64,000 nt of DNA, taken from assembly GCF_000317695.1 (NCBI RefSeq), contig NC_019771.1, positions 6,233,501-6,297,500 on the forward strand, read 5' to 3'. The notes beneath the pieces are model-generated. The model was given only the letters and a program-made list of their open reading frames with translations. It did no database searches and was not told where the DNA came from. Positions 16,681 through 26,319 of this stretch are shown here, one piece after another. Both the position numbers and the translations under genes were made by a program. The DNA is from Anabaena cylindrica PCC 7122 (GTDB lineage: Bacteria; Cyanobacteriota; Cyanobacteriia; Cyanobacteriales; Nostocaceae). Position 1 is the first letter of the stretch; each line of letters starts with the position of its first letter.

Positions 16681-18950
16681 TATTTTGTGATTCTCCCCAT
16701 ATAATTTCCCCATAACTGAGCGGCTTGAGCGCTGCTACCAGATGTGGGGGAATTATTGTCATTACCTAACCAAATACCAGTTACAAGTTGCCGACTAGGG
16801 ATAAAACCAATAAACCACAAGTCTACGTTTTTATCAGTTGTACCTGTTTTACCCCCTTCACCCAGTCCCAGGGAAGCACTGCGGCCAGTACCTCTAGTGA
16901 TAACACCCCGCATTAATCTCACCATCTCATCGGCAACTCCTGGCTTTAGTACTTGCCTGTTACCATCTGGATCTTGGTCAAAGGAATAGATGACACGACA
17001 GGTTTTTAAATCCTGACGATCTTCACAATCGCTACTGTCTAAAATCCTACTAATGGCATGAGGAGGATTCCACACACCACGATTGCTAATAGCACCAAAA
17101 GCTCCAGTCATTTCTAAAACATTGACGACACTTTGACCTAAAACTAAACCAGGAACTGGATCAAGTGACGATTGTACCCCTAGACGCTTGGCCATATCCA
17201 CTACTTTATTTAATCCAACTTCTCTAGCAACCCTTAAAGCAATGGGGTTTTCAGAGAGAGCCAAACCGGTAGCTATATCTAAACTACCACCACCACCAGA
17301 TCGGCATGGCTTGTAGGTAAAACCTTGCCAAGGGAAAGAAGCGCAAGAATAACTTCTGGATGATGATATTCCTTGTTCAAGTGCAGCAGTGTAAGCAAAA
17401 ATCTTGAAAGTGGAACCAGGTTGTCTTTTCGCTTGAGTAGCACGATTAAACTGACTTGTTCTGTAATCAACTCCCCCTACCATTGCTAAGATACTGCCAC
17501 TTCTGGAGTCTAGAGTTACCATACCCCCTTGTGAAAACCGAAAACTTGAACCTGCGTTACTAACTGAATTTCGTAGTGCTGATTCTGCCTGGGCTTGAAT
17601 TGCTGGATCTAACTGGGTTTCGATGATATAGTTGCCCTCTCTTGCTGCTCCTTCCCCTAAAATTGATTCCAGTTCTTGAAAGACGTAATTGTAAAAGTAA
17701 GGGGCAATTGTCTGAGCTTGCCTTTCGCAAACCTTGGGACTAACTTGGACGGTAGATCTTCTGGCGCGATTGGCTTCTTCTGAGCTAATTTTGCCCATTT
17801 CCAGCATTCGTTTAATCACGCGGTTGCGGTAATCAGCTGCTCCTAACTTTTTTGGTCCATCTCCACAAAAATCGAAGGCGTTGGGAGCAGGTAAGATACC
17901 CACCAGTGTCGCTGCTTCTGAGAGAGTTAATTCTTTAGCTGACTTTTCAAAGTAATATTTAGCTGCATCTTCAAACCCAGAAGTATCCCCCCCCAAAAAT
18001 ACCCGATTTAAGTAAGAGAGTAAGATTTCATCTTTACTGTAAAAGGTTTCTAGCTTCAGCGAAACAATTGCTTCCCGTACTTTACGCCCTAAGGAATCTT
18101 GTCTACCTACATAATCGCGGAATAAACTACGGGCAGTTTGCTGGGTAACAGTACTAGCGCCTTGTTGGACATCACCTGTGCGGCTGTTGATGAGTACGGC
18201 TCGCAAAATTCCTAAAGGGTCAACCCCAAAGTGCCAATAATAACGACTATCTTCAGAAGCTACGACAGCGGCGGGTAAATAAGGTCCAAACTCTGATAAC
18301 TGTTTCAGGTCTACGTGAGCAATATTCCGAGGCTCCCGGAGTGGGGTAGAACCATCACGGGCATAAACAATTACAGGGGCTTGTGTAGCTGTCGGTAGGG
18401 GTTTGACGGAAAATTTAGTCCATTCAAAACCAATTCCTAGCGCCAATAAAGCGCTGACACTGCCAACACCATAAAACCCCCAAGTCGCTGCTTTGATATA
18501 CCAGGCTGGAGGATCGATGTATTGTAATCGGACTGAGGCAGCAAGCTCTGGTGGACCCAGGGTAAAAACATCACCATGACGCAGTTCGAGAGAAGTGACT
18601 CGTCGCTTACCAAGATAAATTCCATTGGTGGAATTTTCGTCTTTGATGGTGAAAATTGGAGTTCGTTGGCTGGAATCGCGGGATAGGGACAGGTGAATTT
18701 GACTAACTACCGGGTTACGGACAACGATATCGGAGGATTTGGAGCTACGACCGAGAATATAGCGATCGCCTAATAGGGGGTATATTTCCGCTTTATCCGC
18801 TCCCGCATCCTGCACCCAGAGTTCCGGTACTTTGGCATTAGGCTTGAGCGCCAGTTTGGAAAAATCAACCCTAGCTTGAATAGTATTTACTGCTTGAGTC
18901 AGTTGACCAAGTAAAGTTTGTGGCTTTTGAGGAGGTTGCGGGAAACTCAT
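16680..18950 (-). CDS. FHA-domain class A penicillin-binding protein (PBP1)
   Basis: A bifunctional peptidoglycan glycosyltransferase/transpeptidase of 756 residues. A cytosolic FHA domain (YILGRSSKSSDIVVRNPVVS, ~residues 67-86 onward) precedes a membrane span near 155-178. The GT51 domain has the catalytic Glu in VVASEDSRYYWHFG and QQGASTVTQQTARS. The transpeptidase has the nucleophilic Ser in PGSTFK, an SEN motif (ALSENPIALRV) and KTGTTDK. The FHA domain implies that a phosphothreonine partner recruits or controls this synthase, a linkage seen in many cyanobacteria. It is convergent with the DUF4335 gene and otherwise isolated. Confidence 0.93.
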   Translation of the reverse strand: MSFPQPPQKPQTLLGQLTQAVNTIQARVDFSKLALKPNAKVPELWVQDAGADKAEIYPLLGDRYILGRSSKSSDIVVRNPVVSQIHLSLSRDSSQRTPIFTIKDENSTNGIYLGKRRVTSLELRHGDVFTLGPPELAASVRLQYIDPPAWYIKAATWGFYGVGSVSALLALGIGFEWTKFSVKPLPTATQAPVIVYARDGSTPLREPRNIAHVDLKQLSEFGPYLPAAVVASEDSRYYWHFGVDPLGILRAVLINSRTGDVQQGASTVTQQTARSLFRDYVGRQDSLGRKVREAIVSLKLETFYSKDEILLSYLNRVFLGGDTSGFEDAAKYYFEKSAKELTLSEAATLVGILPAPNAFDFCGDGPKKLGAADYRNRVIKRMLEMGKISSEEANRARRSTVQVSPKVCERQAQTIAPYFYNYVFQELESILGEGAAREGNYIIETQLDPAIQAQAESALRNSVSNAGSSFRFSQGGMVTLDSRSGSILAMVGGVDYRTSQFNRATQAKRQPGSTFKIFAYTAALEQGISSSRSYSCASFPWQGFTYKPCRSGGGGSLDIATGLALSENPIALRVAREVGLNKVVDMAKRLGVQSSLDPVPGLVLGQSVVNVLEMTGAFGAISNRGVWNPPHAISRILDSSDCEDRQDLKTCRVIYSFDQDPDGNRQVLKPGVADEMVRLMRGVITRGTGRSASLGLGEGGKTGTTDKNVDLWFIGFIPSRQLVTGIWLGNDNNSPTSGSSAQAAQLWGNYMGRITK

Positions 18951-19497
18951 CGGCTATATCACATCACATCTATATAGTGAAGACAAAATTGCAGGGATCG
19001 CAATTTTAATGCTAGTCTGACACCATTTTACTCACAAGCCAAAAATAAATTGATTGTACTGAATTTTTATTGTAGCTCATCATACAGGCTTATATTTGGC
19101 TGGCAAAGTTAACTGGTGATTTTTTGCACTAGTCTATATATACAAATATTCTTACTGCTCCAATCAAATGCTTATAGGGGTTCCTCATCACAGGAGGTAC
19201 ATCATAGCCCCCTCATCGCTTGTGGGGAGAGGGTTGGGGGTGGGGTTTTTCTACCTCACTCAACCGATAACCGCTATATTTTGTCTGAAAAAGCTGTTCA
19301 CTTATATTCAGCTTCTATATTTATTTTTGTATTCCTAAAAACCACCACGAAATTAATAAAAGTTTTAAATTTTACCTTTACTCAAGAGTCCTAGCACTTT
19401 CGCCAATAATTTACATCTTCATTTAGGCAGATTTTGTCTAATAAATTGTCTGATTTAATTAGCGAAGTGTTCCGTTGACCTTGAGGTTAATTTCAGA
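18951..19497. other. gene-free spacer
   Basis: No convincing gene; the only long open frame (19116-19394, plus) has no family features and runs through a GGGGAGAGGGTTGGGGGTGG repeat at 19223-19245 of the type that occurs widely between cyanobacterial genes. The spacer should contain the divergent promoters of the PBP gene and of the secreted protein gene at 19498. Confidence 0.6.
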
Positions 19498-19974
19498 ATG
19501 AAGGGAAAATCTCTGACCTTAATTGGTACAGCCATAACTTTGGCATTTAGCAGTAATGTTGCTATGGCTGAATCCAGTAAATCCCTGTTTACCGAATCGA
19601 GTAACTCATCTATTAGTTCGCCAACGGAAATTAAAATGTCACCAGAAGGGATGAAAATCCTCTGTGAATATTTCCCTCTAAATTCCCGTTGTCCAGGTGG
19701 TATACCACTTAATGCCAATGTCCCTTCTCCGGTTCCAGCAGTAGAAACTAGTCCTGGTGAAAATAACGTTAATCCTGATACAAATATAGTACCAGAAACA
19801 CCAATTTCCCCAGAGTCTAATAATTCTAGTCAATTAACTCCCGCACCAGAAAGCCCTTCTTCACTTGAATTTGGTAATTCAGGTAGCACTACTAGACAAA
19901 ATGAAGGTGTTTCTAATCAAGTACCTACAACTATTGTGCCACAAACTCCTGCATCTGATATTCGCACTCCTTAA
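19498..19974 (+). CDS. secreted Ser/Pro/Thr-rich protein of unknown function
   Basis: A 158-residue protein with a clear signal peptide (MKGKSLTLIGTAITLAFSS, cleavage after NVAMA). The mature part has a short block with two cysteines (ILCEYFPLNSRCPGG) that could form a disulfide, then a disordered tail rich in Pro, Ser, Asn and Thr. It would be periplasmic or exported. The ATG at 19498 follows TTGAGGTT, a weak ribosome site. I do not recognise the family. Confidence 0.65.
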   Translation: MKGKSLTLIGTAITLAFSSNVAMAESSKSLFTESSNSSISSPTEIKMSPEGMKILCEYFPLNSRCPGGIPLNANVPSPVPAVETSPGENNVNPDTNIVPETPISPESNNSSQLTPAPESPSSLEFGNSGSTTRQNEGVSNQVPTTIVPQTPASDIRTP

Positions 19975-20262
19975 TGAACAAGTCTCGCTACGCTAATTTG
20001 TTCAGGTAAGGAATTGTTAAAACATTTGTATTAAAAAATAATCTCTATCACTAAATCAGTAGCTTTTTGAAATTCAAAAATGCAATGGTGTTAGCGATAG
20101 AGATTTAAAATGTGGAATCAAATCTGCAAAAAAGTTTAATCAATTTGAGGATGTTTTATTTGAGAGCATCTCACCTTTGCAGTTATTCTTCGCTGCACTA
20201 CGTTGCACTCAGAATGACAGAGGTGTTTTTACAAAAATGTGATGCTCTCGTTTATATTGGGT
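19975..20262. other. spacer with hairpin
   Basis: Just after the secreted-protein stop, GAACAAGTCTCGCTACGCTAATTTGTTC (19976-20003) contains GAACAA/TTGTTC arms around a TCTCGCTACGC repeat, possibly a terminator. The remainder is AT-rich with a GAATGACAGAGG repeat; no gene is supported. Confidence 0.5.
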
Positions 20263-20733
20263 TTATCTCCTATGAGAAGTTGGTGTTTGTGGCAATGAGG
20301 CAATTAACAAGCAAACAATACCAATACTAATAAAAGAATCTGCCATATTAAATACAGCAAAGTTAATTAGGCGAAAGTCAAGAAAATCAACTACGTAGCC
20401 TAGAAAAAATCTATCAATACCATTACCCATAGCTCCACCTAAAATTAAACCATAACCCAACTGCTCCCAAAGAGTTAAGACTGGGCCTAGCGATGCGATC
20501 GCTATCAAGACTAAACTTACTCCTAAGGATAGCCAACGCAACCACTCTACTCTTCCACTTAACAGACTAAAAGCTGCACCAGTGTTCGTGACATAAGTGA
20601 AGTGAAATATCCCTGGCAGTAATGGCAGTGTTTGTCCTAAAGAAAAGGTTCTCACTACCCAGTATTTTGTCAATTGATCCACAAAAAAAGCGAACAAGGC
20701 AGAAATCCAAAAGAGGCGATTTTTTAAACGCAT
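20263..20733 (-). CDS. lspA: lipoprotein signal peptidase (signal peptidase II)
   Basis: An aspartyl membrane protease that removes signal peptides from diacylglyceryl-modified lipoproteins. The 156-residue protein has four membrane spans. The catalytic Asp residues lie in GNGIDRFFLGYVVDFLDF and FNMADSFI, and the N-terminal FVDQLTKYWV motif is present. Length is standard. It lies about 45 bp downstream of bioY on the same strand, separated by TTAGTCA repeats, so the two may be co-transcribed. PstS in this window, with its LAAC lipobox, is a plausible substrate. Confidence 0.95.
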   Translation of the reverse strand: MRLKNRLFWISALFAFFVDQLTKYWVVRTFSLGQTLPLLPGIFHFTYVTNTGAAFSLLSGRVEWLRWLSLGVSLVLIAIASLGPVLTLWEQLGYGLILGGAMGNGIDRFFLGYVVDFLDFRLINFAVFNMADSFISIGIVCLLIASLPQTPTSHRR

Positions 20734-20742
20734 GGTAAATTA

Positions 20743-20785
20743 GTCATTAGTCATTAGTCATTAGTCATTTGACTGGTGACTAATA
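20743..20785. repeat. TTAGTCA heptamer tandem repeat
   Basis: Four tandem copies of TTAGTCA, then TTTGACTGGTGACTAA, which can pair back to them. It lies between bioY and lspA and overlaps the bioY stop region. It is a short tandem repeat of the same class as the AATTCGT array. Confidence 0.75.
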
Positions 20786-21367
20786 AAACATTATATGTCG
20801 TAGCACATAAGCTACTATGGTGACGGCGCAAACTACAACTAATTGTCCTGGTAGTGAAAACCAGGAATATTTGAGAACGGCTTGTATTAAAGGTAAATTT
20901 TCTGCGCCTCTGCCAGGAAAAAGATAGCTGATCATCAAATACACGATACCGCAGATGTGTACTGTCAATAAGCCACAAAAGCAACTAAAAGCCAGTGTTT
21001 CTAACCGAGGTCTAGCTTTAAAGGCAAAATAACCACAAATCCAAGCACCGGGAATAAAGCCCAGGAGATAGCCAAATTGAGACAACTTAACATAACCGAT
21101 ACCGCCTCCTTCGGCAAATACAGGCAATAAAGTTAATCCCATGACTAAATAAGCAATTTGCGAAAGCGCACCAGCATTTTTGCCTCCTAAACAACCTACC
21201 AAAAGCACTGCGCCAATTTGATAGCTAACACCTAATGAAAAAGTTTTAATTCCTTGCTGACTCCAACTCCAAGGAAAGGTAGTGCCATAGGCTTCTAGGA
21301 ACGTGCCACCCATTGTCAGGAGTAAGCCAATCATGGACCAAAGTAATTGATTGGAAGCAGCAAACAT
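20780..21367 (-). CDS. bioY: biotin transporter S-component
   Basis: A 195-residue, six-span membrane protein of the BioY family, the biotin-binding component of an energy-coupling-factor transporter. Typical segments are FSLGVSYQIGAVLLVG, GGIGYVKLSQFGYLLGF and a C-terminal GQLVVVCAVTIVAYVLR. It may work alone or with ECF module genes elsewhere; none is adjacent. The N-terminus MFAASNQLLWSMIG starts directly in the first span. Confidence 0.88.
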   Translation of the reverse strand: MFAASNQLLWSMIGLLLTMGGTFLEAYGTTFPWSWSQQGIKTFSLGVSYQIGAVLLVGCLGGKNAGALSQIAYLVMGLTLLPVFAEGGGIGYVKLSQFGYLLGFIPGAWICGYFAFKARPRLETLAFSCFCGLLTVHICGIVYLMISYLFPGRGAENLPLIQAVLKYSWFSLPGQLVVVCAVTIVAYVLRHIMFY

Positions 21368-21658
21368 TTATCAGGCAACAGAGAAAAAGGCCAAAGAAAA
21401 AACTAACAGCTATCAGTATAAGCGAACGGTACTAATCTAGATTTTAGATATCCTAACTGCTTTGTAAAAGCATAAATCTACCACGTTCTGCAAACAATTT
21501 AGATATATTTAATGTAACTTGATTAAAAAAATAAATATTGCCGAATAATTACCAGTAATTATTATGAAAAATTCACGGTTACTCAGTATAATATATAGCA
21601 CATATCAACAAGGTAAATCTTCATTATTCATCTGCAAAAACAAAAGATTATTGGTTTA

Positions 21659-21691
21659 TTAACCTTTTGTTTACCTTTTGTTTACCTTTAG
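21659..21691 (+). promoter_or_regulatory. Pho box upstream of pstS
   Basis: Three contiguous 11-bp direct repeats, TTAACCTTTTG, TTTACCTTTTG and TTTACCTTTAG, end about 60 bp before the pstS ATG. This matches the cyanobacterial PhoB/SphR operator (repeats of TTAACCT spaced by 11 bp), placing the pst genes under phosphate-starvation control. Confidence 0.88.
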
Positions 21692-21752
21692 GTAAATCAT
21701 TAAGAGGTATCTTAGAGGCGCTAATCTGGCAATTCACAAAATTTTGACAACA

Positions 21753-22931
21753 ATGCTATCACGTCTAATTCCAGTAAAGAATAATCGTCTTCAAGCTTCC
21801 ATAACCGTATTCGCACTGACACTAGGTTTAGCTGCTTGTGGCGGAGAGTCAACCCCAGACAAGGCTGCTACAACTGAAACTCCTGGAACCACTCAAAATA
21901 CCACTGCTTCTAGTCCAGCTAAACTAGATCTTGGTGGAAATCTTACCTTAACTGGTGCAGGCGCAACTTTCCCAGCGCCATTGTATACAAGTTGGTTTAC
22001 TGATTTAAACAAAAAATATCCGAGTTTGCAAGTTAGCTATCAGTCAGTAGGTAGCGGTGCTGGTGTTGAGCAATTTATCCAAGGTACTGTAGACTTTGGT
22101 GCCAGTGATGTAGCGATGAAGGATGAAGAAATCGCCAAAGTATCCCAAGATAAAGGCGTGATTTTACTACCTGTGACTGCTGGGAGTATTGTACTAGCTT
22201 ACAATCTGCCAGATGTTGCTGAACTAAAACTACCACGAACAGTTTATACTGATATCTTATTAGGTAAAATCAAGTCATGGGATGATCCGGCAATTGCTAA
22301 AGCTAACCCTGAAGCAAAGCTGCCCAAACAACCAATCACTGTTGTATATCGTGCTGATGGTAGTGGTACTACAGGTGTGTTCACAAAACACATGAGTGCT
22401 ATTAGCCCAGAGTGGAAAACTAAAGTTGGCGATGGTAAAAGTGTAAACTGGCCTGTAGGCGTTGGTGCTAAAGGTAATGAAGGTGTAACAGCCCAAATCC
22501 AACAGACTCAAGGCTCTATTGGTTACATTGAGTATGGCTACGCCAAACAAAATAATATTAAGTTTGCAGCTTTGGAAAACAAGAGTGGCACAATGGTTGT
22601 AGCTAATGAGGAGTCAGCATCTAAGACTCTGGCAGCTGTAACTCTTCCAGAAAATCTCCGTGCTTTCATTGCTGACCCAGAGGGTGCAGATTCCTATCCC
22701 ATTGTTACGTATACCTGGCTTCTTGTATACAAAAAATATCCAGATGCGGCTAAAGCCAAAGCCATAGAAGCAGCAATTGAGTATGCATTAACTGATGGTC
22801 AAAAGCTGGCTGGAGAATTAGGTTATGTTCCTCTACCAGCAAATGTGATTAGTAAGGTGGCTGCTGCCGCTGATCAAATTAGTCCTGACTATAAAATTGC
22901 CGTGAGTGGTGGAACTGGTGCGAGTCAGTAG
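21753..22931 (+). CDS. pstS: periplasmic phosphate-binding lipoprotein
   Basis: High-affinity phosphate capture for the PstSCAB transporter. From the ATG at 21753 (an in-frame TTG at 21744 is less likely) the 392-residue protein has a lipoprotein signal ending in LGLAAC, a Thr/Ser linker, and the binding fold with TLTGAGATFPAPLY, VSYQSVGSGAGVEQF, RADGSGTTGVF and GSIGYIEYGYA, which contribute phosphate ligands. The Pho box lies 62 bp upstream. A 255-bp gap separates it from pstC, longer than the other spacings in the operon and possibly containing an attenuator or a transcript end. Confidence 0.96.
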   Translation: MLSRLIPVKNNRLQASITVFALTLGLAACGGESTPDKAATTETPGTTQNTTASSPAKLDLGGNLTLTGAGATFPAPLYTSWFTDLNKKYPSLQVSYQSVGSGAGVEQFIQGTVDFGASDVAMKDEEIAKVSQDKGVILLPVTAGSIVLAYNLPDVAELKLPRTVYTDILLGKIKSWDDPAIAKANPEAKLPKQPITVVYRADGSGTTGVFTKHMSAISPEWKTKVGDGKSVNWPVGVGAKGNEGVTAQIQQTQGSIGYIEYGYAKQNNIKFAALENKSGTMVVANEESASKTLAAVTLPENLRAFIADPEGADSYPIVTYTWLLVYKKYPDAAKAKAIEAAIEYALTDGQKLAGELGYVPLPANVISKVAAAADQISPDYKIAVSGGTGASQ

Positions 22932-23186
22932 TCTCATTTTTCGTCTGATTGCAATACTCCAGCAATAGTTTAAGCACAATAATTTAATTTACCAATCAGT
23001 TGGGAACCCTGATTAGCTGGTGTCTCAGATGCAAAAAACGACGAAATAATACCTAAAGTATAGAGTAGTTATTAATACCATGAGTGTTGATTGCTTACTT
23101 GGTTCATACTCAATACTCGGTACTTTCTTCTTAAAGTCTGGTTCCCTCTCACATTTTTTCTGATTTGATTTTTACAGTCAGTATTT

Positions 23187-24137
23187 ATGACTACAAATTT
23201 TCAGAACATGCCCTCAGCGATTAAACAGCGCTCGGAAATAGACAAATCTCTAGATCAGGGATTTATTTGGTTGACACAGCTTTTTGCCCTAGCGATCGCT
23301 GGCACTTTATTATGGATCACGGCACAGGTTGCTATTGGGGCTTGGCCTGCGATTCAAGAGTTTGGTTTTGGCTTTTTATTTCAAACCACTTGGAATCCTG
23401 TAAATAATGAATATGGGGTGCTGCCACAAGTCTATGGCACTCTCATTAGTTCTTTTCTAGGTTTGTTATTAGCCATACCTATTGGTGTTGGTACTGCTGT
23501 TTTATTAAGTGAAAATTTTCTACCTGCTCCAGTGCGGGTGGTACTGGTATTTTTAGTAGAACTACTAGCAGCTATTCCTAGTGTTGTCTATGGAGTATGG
23601 GGAATTTTTGTTTTAATCCCGATTTTATCTAATTTGGGAAAATGGTTACATAGTAGCTTAGGCTGGATACCATTTTTTAGCACACCACCCACAGGGCCAG
23701 GAATGCTACCGGCTGGAGTGATATTAGCAATTATGACTTTGCCAATTATCACTGCTATCTCCCGTGATGCTTTAATTTCTGTACCTTCCAGTTTGCGTCA
23801 AGCATCTATCGGACTAGGAGCAACCCGTTGGGAGACAATTTTTCAAGTTATCATCCCCGCCGCCTTTTCTGGCATTGTCAGTGCGGTGATGTTGGCGCTT
23901 GGTAGAGCCATGGGAGAAACAATGGCTGTAACAATGTTAATTGGTAATTCTAACAACATTAATATTTCCTTGCTTGCTCCATCTAATACAATTTCGTCTC
24001 TACTGGCCAGCCAATTTTCTGAAGCCAGTGGGTTACAAATTTCAGCTTTAATGTACGCTGCTTTAGTTCTGTTTTTCCTAACGCTAGTAGTGAATGTTTT
24101 GGCAGAGTTTATTGTTCTCCGGGTTAAGCGACTGTAG
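23187..24137 (+). CDS. pstC: phosphate ABC transporter permease PstC
   Basis: A 316-residue inner-membrane permease with six spans. The family features are a cytosolic N-terminus, the ELLAAIPSVVYGVWG motif, LPIITAISRDAL, and the EAA loop SLRQASIGLGATRWETIFQVIIP that contacts PstB (given here in part: RQASIGLGATRWETI). It forms the channel with PstA. The gene is 15 bp upstream of pstA. Confidence 0.96.
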   Translation: MTTNFQNMPSAIKQRSEIDKSLDQGFIWLTQLFALAIAGTLLWITAQVAIGAWPAIQEFGFGFLFQTTWNPVNNEYGVLPQVYGTLISSFLGLLLAIPIGVGTAVLLSENFLPAPVRVVLVFLVELLAAIPSVVYGVWGIFVLIPILSNLGKWLHSSLGWIPFFSTPPTGPGMLPAGVILAIMTLPIITAISRDALISVPSSLRQASIGLGATRWETIFQVIIPAAFSGIVSAVMLALGRAMGETMAVTMLIGNSNNINISLLAPSNTISSLLASQFSEASGLQISALMYAALVLFFLTLVVNVLAEFIVLRVKRL

Positions 24138-24152
24138 TTTTAGGTTGAATTT

Positions 24153-25031
24153 ATGACTTCTTCTTTTCCCCAAAGCAGCCTGACTCGCTCTTCTTCTCCC
24201 CGAACAATGTTCAACACGGCAATGACCGTAGTTGCATTTATATGTGGAGTATTGGCGCTGCTACCTCTAGTGGCTGTTCTTTCTTATGTATTGTTTAAAG
24301 GTTTTAGCAGTTTAAATCTCAGTGTGTTTACAGAATTGCCACCAGCGCCTCTGAGAAAGGGAGGAGGTTTTGGTAATGCCATTTTGGGAACCCTATTTAT
24401 GGTGGGAATTGGTGCATTAATCAGTATTCCTTTTGGTGTATTAGCAGCAATTTATTTAACAGAGTTTAGCTCTGGTAAAGTAGCTAGGTGGATACGATTT
24501 GCTACTAATATTCTGAGTGGAGTTCCCTCAATTATTGCTGGGGTATTTGCCTACGGGATTGTGGTTTTGACATTAGTAAAGCTGAATTTAGGATCTTACT
24601 CAGCTTTCGGTGGTGGGTTTGCATTGGCAATTTTGATGTTACCCACAATCGTGCGAACCACAGACGAATCTCTACAATTGGTTTCCCAAGATTTGCGGCA
24701 AGCATCTGTGGGGTTAGGGGCAACTAAGTTTCAAACAGTCATACAAGTAGTTTTACCAGCGGCTTTACCAGCCATTGTCACTGGTTCTACTTTAGCGATC
24801 GCTAGAGCGTCTGGAGAAACAGCGCCGTTACTGTTTACTGCTCTATTTTCCTCTTTTTGGCCTAGTGGCTTACTACAACCGACGGCTTCTCTAGCTGTTT
24901 TAGTTTATAACTTCTCAATTTCACCTTTTCAAAATTGGCAGTCATTAGCTTGGGCTGCTTCTTTAATATTGGTTTTGATGGTTCTGATTACTAGTATCAT
25001 CGCTCGCTTGGCAACAAGGCAAAAAGCTTAA
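24153..25031 (+). CDS. pstA: phosphate ABC transporter permease PstA
   Basis: A 292-residue permease homologous to PstC, with SGVPSIIAGVFAYG, MLPTIVRTTDESL and the EAA loop RQASVGLGATKFQTV. The segment PPAPLRKGGGFGNAI near residue 70 includes a short Pro/Lys/Gly-rich sequence (PLRKGG) that resembles a translated repeat insertion in the first periplasmic loop. It lies between pstC and pstB in the operon. Confidence 0.96.
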   Translation: MTSSFPQSSLTRSSSPRTMFNTAMTVVAFICGVLALLPLVAVLSYVLFKGFSSLNLSVFTELPPAPLRKGGGFGNAILGTLFMVGIGALISIPFGVLAAIYLTEFSSGKVARWIRFATNILSGVPSIIAGVFAYGIVVLTLVKLNLGSYSAFGGGFALAILMLPTIVRTTDESLQLVSQDLRQASVGLGATKFQTVIQVVLPAALPAIVTGSTLAIARASGETAPLLFTALFSSFWPSGLLQPTASLAVLVYNFSISPFQNWQSLAWAASLILVLMVLITSIIARLATRQKA

Positions 25032-25090
25032 CAAAATAGCTCAACAGGATGTCTAATCATCCTAATTATCTCATTATCTCTAACCTTTTT

Positions 25091-25897
25091 ATGGCTACTC
25101 AAACTAGTACAATCAACGGGACTGATGCGATTTTACGTACAGAAAACCTGAACATTTACTACGGTAACTTCCTTGCTGTACAGAATGTTTGGCTAGATAT
25201 TCCCAAAAATAAAGCTACAGCTTTTATTGGGCCTTCAGGCTGTGGTAAGAGTACATTACTTCGATGCTATAACCGTCTTAATGATTTAATTGAATCATTT
25301 CGAGCCGAAGGTAAAATTTATTTTGGTGATAATAATTTGTATGCACCAGATATTGACCCGGTAGAAGTACGCCGTCGGATTGGTATGGTGTTTCAAAGAC
25401 CAAACCCTTTTCCTAAATCAATTTTTGACAATATTACTTTTGGAGCTAAAATCAACGGCTACAAAGGAGATATGAATGAATTGGTAGAACGCAGTTTACG
25501 ACAAGCTGCTTTGTGGGATGAAGTCAAAGATAAACTTAAACAAAGTGGTTTGTCTCTATCCGGTGGACAACAACAACGTTTATGTATTGCCAGAGCGATC
25601 GCAGTTCAACCAGAAGTTATACTCATGGATGAACCATGTTCTGCTCTTGATCCTATTTCCACTTTGCGGGTTGAAGAACTAATTCACGAACTCAAAGAAC
25701 ATTACACCATCGTTATCGTTACCCACAATATGCAACAAGCAGCACGGGTTTCTGATAAAACAGCCTTCTTTAACGTTAAAACCTCTGATAAAGGTAGTCG
25801 CACAGGCTATTTAGTCGAATACGAAGAGACAGAATTAATTTTCAACAATCCACAGCAAGAAGATACAAAAGCTTACATCAGCGGTAGATTTGGTTAA
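25091..25897 (+). CDS. pstB: phosphate ABC transporter ATPase
   Basis: The ATP-binding subunit of PstSCAB, 268 residues from the ATG at 25091; a start at 25049 would add 14 residues of no clear homology. It has Walker A GPSGCGKST, the PstB-typical RVGMVFQRPNPFP (here RIGMVFQRPNPFPKS), signature LSGGQQQR, Walker B VILMDEPCSALDP and the switch VTHNMQQAARVSD. It is the last gene of the operon; no phoU follows. Confidence 0.96.
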   Translation: MATQTSTINGTDAILRTENLNIYYGNFLAVQNVWLDIPKNKATAFIGPSGCGKSTLLRCYNRLNDLIESFRAEGKIYFGDNNLYAPDIDPVEVRRRIGMVFQRPNPFPKSIFDNITFGAKINGYKGDMNELVERSLRQAALWDEVKDKLKQSGLSLSGGQQQRLCIARAIAVQPEVILMDEPCSALDPISTLRVEELIHELKEHYTIVIVTHNMQQAARVSDKTAFFNVKTSDKGSRTGYLVEYEETELIFNNPQQEDTKAYISGRFG

Positions 25898-26132
25898 CTA
25901 TTATAGTTCTGTCACAGTTTTTATCCGTAATGTGGCAGATATCTCTTAAAAATAATCCATATCTACCTATCACTGGAAAATTTTGTACAGTGATATTTTT
26001 TTGAGAAATTTCTCACTACAGGATATCTCAATCCCTAATAAATTGTTCAAAATTCTGTTTTTTGGGATCAATACCCAAACTAGTTCTATAGGGCAGGTCT
26101 CCCTGTCCTCTATTAGTTTGTCTTTACTATTC
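25898..26132. other. spacer between pstB and tRNA-Gly
   Basis: 235 bp with no supported gene. TCTATAGGGCAGGTCTCCCTGTC near 26084-26106 (CAGG/CCTG arms) is a weak hairpin that could end transcription of the tRNA, which reads toward it. Confidence 0.4.
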
Positions 26133-26236
26133 TCAAAGCGGGTGGCGGGAATCGAACCCGCATTATTAGCTTGGAAGGCTAAAGTTTTACCACTAAACTA
26201 CACCCGCATATCTCTAGCTAAATAACTTTAACATAG
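26133..26236. repeat. left attachment repeat (attL), 104 bp
   Basis: Perfect 104-bp direct repeat of 46418-46521, spanning the whole tRNA-Gly plus 4 bp beyond its 3' end and 29 bp before its 5' end. The two copies diverge abruptly outside these limits. It marks the left junction of the integrated element. Confidence 0.92.
26137..26207 (-). tRNA. tRNA-Gly (anticodon UCC), left copy
   Basis: 71 nt. Acceptor stem GCGGGTG/CACCCGC, D-arm GTTTAGTGGTAAAAC, anticodon stem-loop TTAGC-CTTCCAA-GCTAA with anticodon TCC, and T-loop GCGGG-TTCGATT-CCCGC. CCA is not encoded. It is identical to the right copy. Its 5' flank beyond 29 bp is element DNA, so its promoter is probably within the repeat or the element. 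Confidence 0.97.
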
Positions 26237-26262
26237 GCTAGTTAGGGATTTTTAGCAGGAAA

Positions 26263-26317
26263 TTTGGGGTAAATCTGGGGCAATTCTGAATCCAAAAACC
26301 TTCTAAACAAAGGTTAA
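26263..26317 (+). promoter_or_regulatory. candidate recombinase arm-type sites, left end
   Basis: TTTGGGGTAA (26263-26272), GGGGCAA (26277-26283) and AACAAAGGTTAA (26306-26317) recur in similar form near the right end at 46331-46372 (GGGGCA, TTTGGGGTAA, AACAAAGGTAAA), in the same orientation. Such end-specific repeats are expected for integrase or excisionase binding; no binding data exist here. Confidence 0.4.
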
Positions 26318-26319
26318 GG

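Noticed and set aside
19116..19394. A 92-codon plus frame
   Set aside because: It runs through a common G-rich intergenic repeat and lacks any motif.
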